Shown: positions 16,186 to 26,020 of the stretch, in pieces
Layout of the letters: each line of letters starts with the position of its first letter
Position numbering within the stretch: position 1 is the stretch's first letter
Notes under the pieces: generated by a model
What the model was told of the DNA's origin: nothing
Databases searched by the model: none
Seen by the model: the letters and a program-made list of their open reading frames with translations, nothing else
Translations under genes and position numbers: made by a program
NCBI GenBank assembly: GCA_031261605.1
Contig: JAISJI010000012.1
Location: 1 to 64,000 of the forward strand
Source: Ignavibacteria bacterium
GTDB lineage: Bacteria; Bacteroidota; Ignavibacteria; Kapaibacteriales; UBA2268
Direction of reading: 5' to 3'
Length of the DNA stretch: 64,000 bases

Positions 16186-19100
16186 ATACATCTACACTAT
16201 TATCCTCGTTATTTTTGTTTCCATTAATCTGAATGCACAAATGGAAACGCATAACTGGTATTTTGGTGATAATGCCGGTATTACTTTTATGCCTTCGGGT
16301 AATAACGCTGCTTTTCTACCGAATGGTAAAACGAACCAGATGGAAGGAACGGCTACCTTATCTGATAAATATGGGAACTTGTTGTATTACACCGATGGCG
16401 AGCAAGTATGGAACGCAGAACATAGTATCTTACCGAATTCTCACGGCTTACTTGGATGGACATCATCGGCACGTTCTGCGATTATAATACCAATGCCGCT
16501 ATCTGATAGATATTATTACGTATTCACAATAGATGCTTTTGAGCGATACTATGAAATTGACTCTAATGTTTATGGTAAATATGGAATGAGGTATTCAATT
16601 ATTGACAAAAACATAGCCGATGTTGATATACACAACAAAAATATACCGCTACTTGACAATGCGGTGGAAAAAATGATTACAATAAATCATTCCAATAAAA
16701 CGGATGTTTGGCTTGTGTCTTACAATTGGAAGGACAATCATTTCTATGTTCATCATATAAGTAAAGATGGTATCAGCCAGATGCCACTTATGTTTAGACG
16801 TCCATTTCCGGCGAAGAAGTTGCCTGTGGATGCTTTATTTAATTTTGAATACGATCTTAATGCATCCAAATTGATTAATTGTGATGCGGAGCGTAACTGC
16901 TTTGAAATATACGACTTCAATCCAACTAACGGCACTATTGAAATCAATAATCCGCTTTCTATTCCTGCATATCCACAAGGTGTAACAGATATTGAACTTC
17001 AAAAACTATATGCTCCATATAGCGCTTGCTTTTCTGCTGATGGTTCTAAATTCTACGGTTCATTATTTCGACGGGCGCTCGTTCAATGGGATTTCCGAAA
17101 TACTAATCCTGCGAATATAATCGCTTCAAGGACTATAATCGCTGACTCTACTACCGCAAATATAGAGAACTATGATTTTGGAGCAATCCGCAGAGGTCCA
17201 GACAATAGAATATATATTGCAAGAGACCATTACAATTACCTTGGCGTTATCTCTGAGCCGAATAACAATGCAACGTTGGTAAATTTCCAATCCAAAGGTG
17301 TGTTTTTGCAATCCGGTAAATCCAGATGGGGCTTGCCGATTATGATGAACTATACATCAGTTCCTTGCGATTATAGCGGATATGCTGGTGACGATAAACG
17401 AATATGTTATGGCAATACTATTGTGCTTGGAGGCAATGTATCCGATACCAATTTGCTTTCATTTGAATGGTCACCTCGTTCATTTCTTAACGACCCGTAT
17501 TCCCTGCATCCTATTTGTAGTGCAATTTATGACATTACATATATACTAACTATTCACAATAAAATATTGGATTGCGTTGATTACGATACTATTAAAATAT
17601 CTATATCTCGCCCTCCATCTATACTGAACGCCAGCGATGTTACCACCTGCAATGGACAAGATGTAACTATTGGAAATTCAAACAATAGCGATACATTGAG
17701 TTACGAATGGATACCAAATACCTTCCTCTCAAATCCATTCTCTAAGGTTACGACTTGCACGCCAGAGATGTCTATTACATATATTCTAATTGCATATTCC
17801 AGCAATACGGGCTGTTATGCTTATGACACTATTTCTGTGAATGTTAATATGCTGGACTCATTTCAAATTCTCGGCTCTAAATTTATTTGCGATGGAACAA
17901 ATACAACGCTCACCGTTAAAGATAATTTTGCAAAATACTATTGGTCTACCGGAGATACCACCCAATCTATTATTGTTGAGAATGCGGGAATATACTCTAT
18001 CACAATTACCGATTCTATGGGATGCACTGCTACGCAAGATATAGAAATCAAATACTTAGCGGCGGACAATTTGCATATCGTTGCACCTGCTACATTATGC
18101 AAAAATTCCTCTGCGACCATCTATACCGACTCACCATTCGCTAAATACCATTGGTCTACCGGCGAGACCACTCCAACAATCACAATCACGCAAAGTGGGA
18201 CATATTGGGTCGTAGTAGAAAATGAAAATGGATGTCAAGCAACCGATACAATTACGATTGAAGAAATGGAGATACAATATTCCGCTCCCGACAGAATGGA
18301 CTTTGGTAATATATGTAAAAACACTAATGCCATTCTTCAGAATGGTATTAGCACAGCCGATGGTGTTGATACAATGTTTCTTGTTGATGGCTCTCACTTT
18401 TCTCTTTCGTATGACGAAAGTTCTACATTAATTCAATTTAGCGTGATATTCGAACCGAATGAAAATGGCTCTTTCTATGATACCATTGTAGCCATAATCT
18501 CTATGCCGTGTTATGCAAAAATAATAATACCTATTTCTGCATACACATATAATACACATTTCGCTATTACTGCTAATGATTATGAAGTTGAGCCGGGGAC
18601 GAAATTAGATATACCAATAAGGATACAGGGCAATGAGTTAGGCACCACCTCGTTCAATTACTCGCTTGATATTACATACAATTGGGATGTTTTAGAGATT
18701 ACAGATGCACAAAACGCCACTATCAATAGCAGAACAAAAGATGGCTTATCTGAGACGGTAAACGTATCGGCATCTTTCCCAGCAAATTCCTCAACGACTA
18801 CATTCATTCTTAATGGCTTCACTACTATCGGGCGAACAACCTCTACACTTATCGCTACCAGCAACTTCACTCCATTGCTTGATTGCTATGATTACACCGA
18901 TGCATCTAATGTTATCCAACTTGTTGGCTGTGGTATTGATATGCGGAACTTCATTTTATTTAATCCGACAACATTATCTGTTTCATCTACTTCGGATGGG
19001 ATTGCCTGCACTATAAAGACGGAAGAGGTAGGTGAGTTTGTGCTCACGCTTTCCGATGTTATGGGAAAGCAGGTGTATGTTCATACCTTTTCAAAGGATA

Positions 19101-19222
19101 CGGATGGGCTTATAGAGAAGGGATTTGTAATGGATAATCTGCAAATTACGTCTGGATTATATCTGATATCGCTACGTTCGCCATATAATTTTATTACTAA
19201 TAAGATACTATTTATAAAATAA
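16175..19222 (+). CDS. secreted PKD/Ig-like protein with T9SS C-terminal sorting domain
   Basis: The start is taken at 16175, where a signal peptide follows directly (Ile/Val-rich core, LNAQ cleavage near residue 22). The upstream frame to 16124 would add a charged segment inside the preceding gene. The protein is 1015 residues. The first 400 residues form a propeller-like region (YFGDNAGITF, YTDGEQVW, YSACFSADGSKFYGS). Next come two SPRSFL/WIPNTFL Ig-like domains and then two WSTGETT...GxYxVxVxxxxGC domains at about residues 585-710. A cohesin-like beta domain follows. The last 80 residues (LTLSDVMGKQVY ... SGLYLISL ... NKILFIK) match a T9SS type A sorting domain. It is exported across the outer membrane by T9SS and probably surface-attached. 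The first gene of the unit is the membrane protein yihY. Confidence 0.85.
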   Translation: MLNKYIYTIILVIFVSINLNAQMETHNWYFGDNAGITFMPSGNNAAFLPNGKTNQMEGTATLSDKYGNLLYYTDGEQVWNAEHSILPNSHGLLGWTSSARSAIIIPMPLSDRYYYVFTIDAFERYYEIDSNVYGKYGMRYSIIDKNIADVDIHNKNIPLLDNAVEKMITINHSNKTDVWLVSYNWKDNHFYVHHISKDGISQMPLMFRRPFPAKKLPVDALFNFEYDLNASKLINCDAERNCFEIYDFNPTNGTIEINNPLSIPAYPQGVTDIELQKLYAPYSACFSADGSKFYGSLFRRALVQWDFRNTNPANIIASRTIIADSTTANIENYDFGAIRRGPDNRIYIARDHYNYLGVISEPNNNATLVNFQSKGVFLQSGKSRWGLPIMMNYTSVPCDYSGYAGDDKRICYGNTIVLGGNVSDTNLLSFEWSPRSFLNDPYSLHPICSAIYDITYILTIHNKILDCVDYDTIKISISRPPSILNASDVTTCNGQDVTIGNSNNSDTLSYEWIPNTFLSNPFSKVTTCTPEMSITYILIAYSSNTGCYAYDTISVNVNMLDSFQILGSKFICDGTNTTLTVKDNFAKYYWSTGDTTQSIIVENAGIYSITITDSMGCTATQDIEIKYLAADNLHIVAPATLCKNSSATIYTDSPFAKYHWSTGETTPTITITQSGTYWVVVENENGCQATDTITIEEMEIQYSAPDRMDFGNICKNTNAILQNGISTADGVDTMFLVDGSHFSLSYDESSTLIQFSVIFEPNENGSFYDTIVAIISMPCYAKIIIPISAYTYNTHFAITANDYEVEPGTKLDIPIRIQGNELGTTSFNYSLDITYNWDVLEITDAQNATINSRTKDGLSETVNVSASFPANSSTTTFILNGFTTIGRTTSTLIATSNFTPLLDCYDYTDASNVIQLVGCGIDMRNFILFNPTTLSVSSTSDGIACTIKTEEVGEFVLTLSDVMGKQVYVHTFSKDTDGLIEKGFVMDNLQITSGLYLISLRSPYNFITNKILFIK

Positions 19223-19255
19223 ATCCGTATATTAAACGATACAGATTTGTTATTC

Positions 19256-19263
19256 TATTTTTG
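19256..19263 (+). promoter_or_regulatory. -7 box upstream of acyl-CoA synthetase
   Basis: TATTTTTG at 19256-19263 matches TAnnTTTG and sits 43 bp before the ATG at 19307. The -33 region is weak (TTA at the right distance). Confidence 0.4.
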
Positions 19264-19306
19264 AACATCATCAAACACATTTATATATCTAAATATTGGA
19301 ATTGCA

Positions 19307-20974
19307 ATGAAAAGAGAAGGTTTTAATTCGTTATACGAAAAAAGTTTCAAGGAAAACTGGGAACTACAAGCGCTCACCGACTACGATGGCACTACTCTAT
19401 GCTATAAAGATGTCGTGGCGAGTATCGCCAAACTGCACATCCTGTTCAATGAATGCAAATTACACCGAGGCGATAAAGTTGCTATCTGCGGACGCAACCA
19501 ATCCAACTGGGGCGTTGTATTCCTTGCTGCTCTTACTTATGGGGCTGTTGCCGTTCCTATTCTGCACGAGTTCAAGCCAGACAACATTCACCATATCGTT
19601 AATCATTCTGATGCACAGTTGCTATTCGTTAGCAAGTCCATTTGGGAAAATCTTAACGAGGATGCGATGCCTGAAATCAATGCAACAATAGCACTTGCTG
19701 ACTTCTCAATTCAGCATTCAAAAAATCCGCAGTTGTATAAACTTAACAATACGCTGAACGATATTTTTAATAAGAAATATAGCAATGGCATCTCACAAAA
19801 AGACATCCACTTCTACAAAGATAAGCCGAATGACCTCGCTCTAATCAGTTATACATCTGGCACAAGCGGTAATTCAAAAGGAGTTATGCTACCCTTTAGA
19901 AGCATTAAAGCGAACGTCCAATTCGCAGAATTTATTCTTCCACTATTCACCAGAGGAGGACGTCTCGTATCTATGCTACCAATGGCTCATATGTATGGAT
20001 TATGCTTTGAGTTCCTTTTTGGTATGTGTGTAGGTGCTCATATGCACTTTCTTACTCGTCTCCCAACTCCGAAAATTATAATGGAGGCGTTTAGCAGGAT
20101 TAAACCAACATTAATCATATCTGTTCCACTTATCATTGAAAAAATATATAAAAAGCAACTACTACCTGTTCTTGAAAAAACAAGTATAAAGATGCTACTC
20201 AAATTGCCGTTGATAGACAAGGTATTGCTGATGAAAATAAAAAACACATTGGATAAAGTGTTCGGAGGAGAGTTCATTGAAATCGTTGTCGGTGGTGCTG
20301 CTTTTAGCAAAGATGCTGAGCAATTTTTCAAGCGTATCGGCTTCCGGTATACTGTCGGATATGGTATGACTGAATGCGGTCCGCTTATTTCTTACGAGCA
20401 ATGGGATAGAACCGCTTTATACTCCTGCGGCAAACCATTGCCAAACTTAAAAGTAATGATTGATTCTACTGACCCAATGAATATATCCGGCGAAATACTT
20501 GTCAAAGGAGATAATGTTTTCCTCGGATATTACAAAAATAAAGAAGCGTCAAAAGATTGCTTTACGAAAGATGGATGGTTCAGAACTGGCGATATGGGAA
20601 CGCTCGATGACAAAGGAAATCTATACATAAGAGGCAGATGCAAAACAATGATACTAGGACCTTCTGGACAGAACATCTATCCGGAGGAAATAGAGGACTT
20701 ACTTAATAGTTATCCTTATGTCCTTGAGTCCCTTGTGATTGAACAGCAAGATGGAAAACTCGCCGCTCTCATATATCCTGATTACGAAGCAGCGTTAGCC
20801 GATAATATTAACGAAAATGATATTCCAAAACTATTGGATGAGTCGCTAAAGCACATAAATAACGAACTACCGCATTATTCGCAAATTGCTTACACAAAAA
20901 TTGTTTTTGATGAATTTGAAAAGACACCAAAACGCAGCATCAAAAGATACTTATACCAAGTCCCAAAAGAATAA
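19307..20974 (+). CDS. long-chain acyl-CoA synthetase (AMP-binding family)
   Basis: This is a 555-residue adenylate-forming enzyme that activates a carboxylic acid with ATP and transfers it to CoA. The P-loop is SYTSGTSGNSKG at about 182-193, the adenine motif is YGMTECGP at about 350-357, the TGD motif is GWFRTGDMG at about 424-432, and the hinge/catalytic Lys region GRCKTMILGPSGQNIYPEEIE follows at about 445-465. The family members closest in pattern are the FadD15/long-chain types (GRxKxxIxxxxGENIxPxxIE). It is cytoplasmic or peripheral on the inner membrane. It is followed 1 bp later by the outer-membrane barrel gene, so the two form an operon. The exact acid is not readable from sequence. 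Confidence 0.88.
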   Translation: MKREGFNSLYEKSFKENWELQALTDYDGTTLCYKDVVASIAKLHILFNECKLHRGDKVAICGRNQSNWGVVFLAALTYGAVAVPILHEFKPDNIHHIVNHSDAQLLFVSKSIWENLNEDAMPEINATIALADFSIQHSKNPQLYKLNNTLNDIFNKKYSNGISQKDIHFYKDKPNDLALISYTSGTSGNSKGVMLPFRSIKANVQFAEFILPLFTRGGRLVSMLPMAHMYGLCFEFLFGMCVGAHMHFLTRLPTPKIIMEAFSRIKPTLIISVPLIIEKIYKKQLLPVLEKTSIKMLLKLPLIDKVLLMKIKNTLDKVFGGEFIEIVVGGAAFSKDAEQFFKRIGFRYTVGYGMTECGPLISYEQWDRTALYSCGKPLPNLKVMIDSTDPMNISGEILVKGDNVFLGYYKNKEASKDCFTKDGWFRTGDMGTLDDKGNLYIRGRCKTMILGPSGQNIYPEEIEDLLNSYPYVLESLVIEQQDGKLAALIYPDYEAALADNINENDIPKLLDESLKHINNELPHYSQIAYTKIVFDEFEKTPKRSIKRYLYQVPKE

Positions 20975-20975
20975 T

Positions 20976-21668
20976 ATGAAATACATAAGAAAAACAATAC
21001 CTATAATACTATATATACTACTCACCACCGCTGCCCATAATACCTGCTTATCGGCTGAGGACGACTTTATATTTACTTCGCCTCGCCCACTAATCACTAC
21101 GGATAAGCAAGCCAATATTTACAATAACACCTCCGGTCTTGACTTAATGCTATCTACTTCCGGTATTGGATTTGGCATTTTTTACGACTATGCAATAACG
21201 TCTGACTATAAGTTCATTTCCTCGGTGTTTTACTCTGGTGTAAAGAATACTGATGAGATAGAATACTTATTTGATTACAATCAATATGATTATATTGTTT
21301 ATGGAAAGGTGCGGCGTCTGTATGATATTGGTATTAATGCTGGTATCCAGCGCTACATTAATATAGAGCATTTATCTAAGTCATTTCGTCCATATTTTGC
21401 ATTCCTCATAACGCCCACTTTAATATGGGAAATGCCATATATTTCGGATTGGTTTTCGGATGTGAAATACTCGAAGGCACATTTTCGTTTTGGTGGTGGA
21501 GTGCAGGTTGGTGCAGAGTTTGGTGCTGTCAACACATCCCAAATCAATGTTAAAATGAGATATACTTATGTTCCATTTGGTGGAGATGGTTTGGAAAGCG
21601 TTGCCGATTCGCCAATACACAACTTCGGTGGATTTTACCTAATGCTGTCTATTGGCGGTATGTGGTAA
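20976..21668 (+). CDS. outer-membrane beta-barrel protein, unknown function
   Basis: The start ATG is at 20976, directly after the stop of the acyl-CoA synthetase. Any upstream start would lie inside that gene and precede the signal peptide. The protein has 231 residues with a signal peptide at 1-26 (Ile/Leu/Thr core, ending near CLSA). The mature part alternates aromatic/hydrophobic and polar residues in amphipathic strands (GFGIFYDY, KFISSVFYSG, FRPYFAFLIT, FRFGGGVQVGAEFG). It ends in FYLMLSIGGMW, whose terminal aromatic residue is typical of barrels inserted by the Bam complex. It is probably an 8-10-stranded porin-like or structural protein. Confidence 0.65.
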   Translation: MKYIRKTIPIILYILLTTAAHNTCLSAEDDFIFTSPRPLITTDKQANIYNNTSGLDLMLSTSGIGFGIFYDYAITSDYKFISSVFYSGVKNTDEIEYLFDYNQYDYIVYGKVRRLYDIGINAGIQRYINIEHLSKSFRPYFAFLITPTLIWEMPYISDWFSDVKYSKAHFRFGGGVQVGAEFGAVNTSQINVKMRYTYVPFGGDGLESVADSPIHNFGGFYLMLSIGGMW

Positions 21669-21671
21669 TTG

Positions 21672-21717
21672 TTTTGTAGGTATTTTGGATATTATTTTGT
21701 GGGTATTTTGGATATTA
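21672..21717. repeat. two tandem 23-bp direct repeats between convergent genes
   Basis: The units 21672-21694 and 21695-21717 differ at one position (TTTTGTAGG... versus TTTTGTGGG...). The second unit ends exactly with the stop codon of fabH (TTA at 21715-21717). The whole gap between the barrel gene and fabH is this duplication. Confidence 0.85.
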
Positions 21718-22707
21718 TTTGACATATGGATTCCATTTCAAGAGCAGCGAGCCCCAAGTAAATCCACCACCAAAGGATGCAAGTATTAAGTTATCGCCGA
21801 TACGCAACTTACGCTCCTCGTTTAGCAGGGATATTGCCGTTGGTATAGTTGCCGAAGTAGTATTGCCAAATTTATCTATTGTAATAACGACCTTCTCATC
21901 GGGTAGCCCAATCTTCTCACCTACGGATTTGATAATTCGCATATTCGCTTGATGTGGAACGAACCAAGTAATATCGTTTTTCTTCATCCTCTGTCGCTTC
22001 ATTAACTCCAGCACTGCGTTAGACATTTCGCTTACAGCATTTTTATACACCGCTTGTCCCTCTTGATGAATGTAATGGTCTTCTAACTTAACAGCGGAAT
22101 GCCACGGTGGGAGATGGCTTCCACCGGCTTCTTTACGTAAATATTTTCCACCAGAACCGTCTATATGTGCAACGTGGTCTATGATGCCTAATCTAGGGTC
22201 ATCGGATTGCTCAACTATACATACACCAGCGCCATCGCCAAAGATTACAGCTTGGCTTCGGTCATTTAAGTCCAAGATGGAGGTCATTTTATCTGCTCCA
22301 CATAGTAGGACTTTCTTTGCTGCTCCGGAATTCACCATTGCATTTGCAGTTATCAATCCATAGAGGAAGCCACAGCAGGCAGCAGATATATCAAAGCCCC
22401 AGGCGTTCTTACATCCTAATTTGTCTTGCACTAAGCAGGCAGTAGCCGGAAAGGAATAGTCCGGTGTTACGGTCGTTACTATAATGCAATCTATTTCTTT
22501 GGGTTTTATTCTACGCATCTCAAGACATCGCTTTGCTGCAGGAACTATCATATCGCTTGTAGCGCCTTCTAATAGGAAACGGCGTTGAGTGATGCCTGTT
22601 CGTTTGAGTATCCATTCGTTAGTAGTATCTAAATAGTTCTCAAAATATGAGTTCTCAATTATTGTTGGTGGTAAATAATGGGATATTGCTGATATTGTTG
22701 CTGACAT
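21715..22707 (-). CDS. fabH: 3-oxoacyl-[acyl-carrier-protein] synthase III
   Basis: FabH starts fatty-acid synthesis by condensing acetyl-CoA (or another short acyl-CoA) with malonyl-ACP. The 330-residue length is typical. The catalytic triad is visible: Cys111 in DISAACCGF, His252 in VPHQANMR and Asn282 in DKFGNTTSA. The start is 30 nt downstream of a Bacteroidota-type promoter (22744-22773) that contains a DnaA-box-like 9-mer in its spacer. It is transcribed alone on this strand and converges with the acyl-CoA synthetase operon. Confidence 0.95.
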   Translation of the reverse strand: MSATISAISHYLPPTIIENSYFENYLDTTNEWILKRTGITQRRFLLEGATSDMIVPAAKRCLEMRRIKPKEIDCIIVTTVTPDYSFPATACLVQDKLGCKNAWGFDISAACCGFLYGLITANAMVNSGAAKKVLLCGADKMTSILDLNDRSQAVIFGDGAGVCIVEQSDDPRLGIIDHVAHIDGSGGKYLRKEAGGSHLPPWHSAVKLEDHYIHQEGQAVYKNAVSEMSNAVLELMKRQRMKKNDITWFVPHQANMRIIKSVGEKIGLPDEKVVITIDKFGNTTSATIPTAISLLNEERKLRIGDNLILASFGGGFTWGSLLLKWNPYVK

Positions 22708-22743
22708 AATTATAGTAGTATTATAAACAGATTATATAATTTA

Positions 22744-22773
22744 CAAAAATAACTATTTTTATCCACAAAACAA
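22744..22773 (-). promoter_or_regulatory. fabH promoter with an embedded DnaA-box-like site
   Basis: On the minus strand, TTG (22773-22771), a 19-bp spacer and TATTTTTG (22751-22744) match the Bacteroidota consensus. TTATCCACA, identical to the E. coli high-affinity DnaA box, lies on the plus strand at 22759-22767, inside the spacer. Confidence 0.6.
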
Positions 22774-22821
22774 CTAAATTGTGTTAGTTAAGTTTTTTCA
22801 CATAATGCCGATAATAACTAT

Positions 22822-24651
22822 ATGAAAAAATGTCTCATCATATTTATTGCTACTATTATTCTCATCGCAACCGGATGTAGAACAGTGGAAGATTGCACAG
22901 AAAACAAAATTCTCGGTAATATGGGCTCTATCGTCAATTCTAATGATGATGAATATTCGCCTACTGCTTATGTATTGCCTTACAATGTAAAAATGAATAA
23001 CCCGGATGCTGATACTAACGACTACCTATATTTCACCGCTACTCGCTATGACTCAGGGAGAGCGGAAAAAATATATAACGTTATGCTTAATGATATTTTG
23101 CAAGGTGCTGAACTCATTGATGCAGAAAATCATCCTGAATTTCCGATGAATAATGACACTCTATTTCGTAATGCCGGTGTGCCGGTTTTCCGCTACAATC
23201 CGATTACCGATAAGATAGATTTATTTTTTGCTGCTCACCCAAAAATAATTAGCAAATGGAAATTCAGTAAAGACATTTGGCATTCAGCATTAGATATGCA
23301 AACTGATGAATGGTCAACGCCCGAACAAATAAGCATTAATTCTGATAAATGGGATTCGCATCCTACTATTTCTCCAGATGGCAGAATTCTCTTATTCGCT
23401 TCCGATAGAGAGGGTGGGGTAGGAGATATTGATATATGGGGCTCGTTTTGGGATGACGATATAGATGATTGGGGAGAGCCATTTAATCTTGGTCCGGGAA
23501 TCAATACATCAGAAAGAGATTACTTTCCTATGTTCACTTACGACAACGATATAATATTCTCATCAGAAGGAAGGGGAAAAATCAGGAAAGATTTTGATAT
23601 ATACTATGCTCAGTATGATTCTATGGAGAAAAAGTGGGTTAATCCACGTATGTATGGCTTTCCGATAAATACAGAATTTAATGAGACCGGCGCTTGTATT
23701 TGGAACAATAAGATTTTTCTATCCTCCGATAGACGCGGTGGATGTGGCGGAATGGATATTTATTCATTCCAAATATGTGGTCCTGTTTTTATAGCCGGAA
23801 ATATCAAATGCAACAATCCAAATGAAATACTTGAAGGCACTATTATTTTACTAAACGAAACGGCAGATACCCTTGAAACTGTTGATGTTGGCGTGGATGG
23901 TGCATTTAGTATATCCAACATAGAAGCCAATAAGAATTATAATATCCATTACGTAAATAAATGTTATCCGAACAAGAAGAACGAATATAATTTCAAACCT
24001 CCTTGCTCCGATAGTAGTGTGATGAAAGTTGTTCTTAATATGATAATGCCGGAGAAGCATACAGAAATTGAACTTACAGAAGTAGAAATTCCATATTTTG
24101 TTACCGGATACTATAAGCCGAATACAGAGAAAAATCTAAACTCACTACGTCTCGGTTTCTCTTACAATATCTATGGCAACAATCCAAAATCAAAATATAT
24201 TGAAAATCCAGCCGATAAATATAACAAATACGTTCCACAGGTGGAAAGCAAACTGAACGAAGTGGTAGAATATATTGCTAACATACTATCTGTGATTGAC
24301 AACCGCTGCGATACAAAAAAGCAGCAGGGAATACTCACTATTTCAATACAAGGATACGCAGACCCACGTAATATATCGGCTGGCTCTGAATACTTGGATG
24401 ATGATATTTACGACGACCATATTGGAATGTATGTAAAGAAAAATGCAAAGATGAATAACGAACTCCTATCTAAATTAAGGGCTTACTACACCGCTAAATA
24501 CTTCCAAGCACAAATCGCTAAAGACCCGAACATCGCTCCATTACTTAGCAGAATCAAATGGAACATAAATGGAAAAGGTGTTGATAGTGCCGAAAATGTG
24601 GAAGATGGATTGAAGCGTAAAGTAAAAATAAAATTGGATTATAAGGAATAA
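22822..24651 (+). CDS. PorE-like lipoprotein: PD40 propeller, CRD and OmpA-like domain (T9SS component)
   Basis: This gene encodes 609 residues. The lipoprotein signal is at 1-19 (IATGC lipobox). A WD40-like PD40 propeller covers about 40-310, with clear blades HPTISPDGRILLFASDR, YFPMFTYDNDIIFSS and FLSSDRRGGCGGMDIY. A carboxypeptidase-regulatory-like beta-sandwich follows at about 315-395, and the C-terminal part (about 480-609) contains an ISIQGYADPR segment typical of OmpA-like peptidoglycan-binding domains. This order (propeller, CRD, OmpA) is that of PorE, a T9SS protein that links the outer-membrane complex to peptidoglycan. The N-terminal TPR of PorE is absent. T9SS cargo is abundant in the window, which supports the role. 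It is anchored in the periplasmic face of the outer membrane. Confidence 0.7.
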   Translation: MKKCLIIFIATIILIATGCRTVEDCTENKILGNMGSIVNSNDDEYSPTAYVLPYNVKMNNPDADTNDYLYFTATRYDSGRAEKIYNVMLNDILQGAELIDAENHPEFPMNNDTLFRNAGVPVFRYNPITDKIDLFFAAHPKIISKWKFSKDIWHSALDMQTDEWSTPEQISINSDKWDSHPTISPDGRILLFASDREGGVGDIDIWGSFWDDDIDDWGEPFNLGPGINTSERDYFPMFTYDNDIIFSSEGRGKIRKDFDIYYAQYDSMEKKWVNPRMYGFPINTEFNETGACIWNNKIFLSSDRRGGCGGMDIYSFQICGPVFIAGNIKCNNPNEILEGTIILLNETADTLETVDVGVDGAFSISNIEANKNYNIHYVNKCYPNKKNEYNFKPPCSDSSVMKVVLNMIMPEKHTEIELTEVEIPYFVTGYYKPNTEKNLNSLRLGFSYNIYGNNPKSKYIENPADKYNKYVPQVESKLNEVVEYIANILSVIDNRCDTKKQQGILTISIQGYADPRNISAGSEYLDDDIYDDHIGMYVKKNAKMNNELLSKLRAYYTAKYFQAQIAKDPNIAPLLSRIKWNINGKGVDSAENVEDGLKRKVKIKLDYKE

Positions 24652-24706
24652 TACGCCGAATTTCGTTATATTAAGCAAATGTAAAACGAATAGAGAAGTA
24701 TATTCT

Positions 24707-26020
24707 ATGATTGTAATGAAATTTGGTGGCTCATCAGTGGCGAACGATGAGCAAATGCAAAAGGTTCTGAACATCGTCAATCTTATAGATGGGAAGCGAG
24801 TTATTGTCTTATCTGCATGTAAGGGCATTACCGATTTGCTGGAGCACATCGCTATTAAAGCAAAAGATGGTGACACTACTGCGGTTAATCAGATTACAGA
24901 GGAAATCACTGCACGTCATACCGATGTCATAAAACAATCTCTGAATAAACAGTGCAATGCTGCTATTGATGATATAAACCAATATATTACACAACTTACA
25001 CGAATCCTCAATGGTGTTTCATTCTTAGGGGAACTATCTCTGGCGGCGATGGACAGCATATATTCCTTTGGCGAACTCCTATCTACCACTGTTTTTTACC
25101 ATTTATGCAAGGAACGGAATGTTAATTGTGAGTGGAAAGATGCGCGGCTACTTATCACAACGGATTCCAACTATTCCTCTGCAAATCCTATTTCCGAACT
25201 CTATGTCAATAAATTAAACGAGACAATTCGTTCCTCTACAGCCGATGTTATTATTACTCAGGGCTTTATTGCATCTAATGAAAATGGTAGAACTACTACG
25301 CTTGGTCGTGGTGGTTCGGACTTAACCGCATCTCTTATCGGTGCCGCTATTAATGCGGATGAGATACAAATATGGACAGATGTGGATGGCGTTCTTACTG
25401 CTGACCCCAATAAGTGCGATGATACTATCCCCATTGAATTTCTATCTTACAAGGAAGTGAAAGACCTTTCCTTCTGGGGAGCAAAGGTTCTGCATCCTCA
25501 AACGATAATGCCGGCGATAGAATGCAATAACATTGTAAAAGTTCTTAATACCAACAATCCTACGGCGAAAGGCACGACCATTACGGCTGTCCCACCGGAG
25601 AACAAATTCACCATTAATTCTATTATAGGAAAGCAGAATTGCCATCTACTCGGCATTATGTCTAACCATCTAAACATACCATCATCGCTACCTGTTCTGC
25701 GAATTGGCTACTCCAATTATGTATATAACGTTCTACTTGATGATAATGAAGAAGTAGCCGAATTTGTGAAGAATCTCAATCGCTCAGAGGTGACGCTCGA
25801 CACCACAGCATCAGCGATACTTCTTGCTGGACAGAATTTGCTTAATGAGCCGATTCGCCTCACTAAATTCATTGCTACCACAGCACAACTACTTGGAGAC
25901 ATCAAACTACGTCAGCTACTATGCTTCTCAGATAACTCCATCATACTTGTAGTGGAGAAGTGCGACATAGACCCGATTATACGTAGCATCCACAAGGTAA
26001 TTGTCCGTAAGCAGTATTAA
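24707..26020 (+). CDS. aspartate kinase
   Basis: The enzyme phosphorylates aspartate, the first step of lysine, threonine and methionine synthesis. The protein has 437 residues. The kinase domain begins with KFGGSSVAN at about 4-12. The FGELLS segment lies near 117, and TLGRGGSDLTA at about 198-208 forms part of the aspartate/ATP site. WTDVDGVLTADP at about 225-236 and SYKEVKDLSFWGAKVLHP at about 246-263 are diagnostic. The C-terminal regulatory region (about 300-437) is shorter than two full typical ACT domains but retains beta/alpha character. It is cytoplasmic. The gene stands alone upstream of a 269-bp gap before fliP. Confidence 0.93.
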   Translation: MIVMKFGGSSVANDEQMQKVLNIVNLIDGKRVIVLSACKGITDLLEHIAIKAKDGDTTAVNQITEEITARHTDVIKQSLNKQCNAAIDDINQYITQLTRILNGVSFLGELSLAAMDSIYSFGELLSTTVFYHLCKERNVNCEWKDARLLITTDSNYSSANPISELYVNKLNETIRSSTADVIITQGFIASNENGRTTTLGRGGSDLTASLIGAAINADEIQIWTDVDGVLTADPNKCDDTIPIEFLSYKEVKDLSFWGAKVLHPQTIMPAIECNNIVKVLNTNNPTAKGTTITAVPPENKFTINSIIGKQNCHLLGIMSNHLNIPSSLPVLRIGYSNYVYNVLLDDNEEVAEFVKNLNRSEVTLDTTASAILLAGQNLLNEPIRLTKFIATTAQLLGDIKLRQLLCFSDNSIILVVEKCDIDPIIRSIHKVIVRKQY

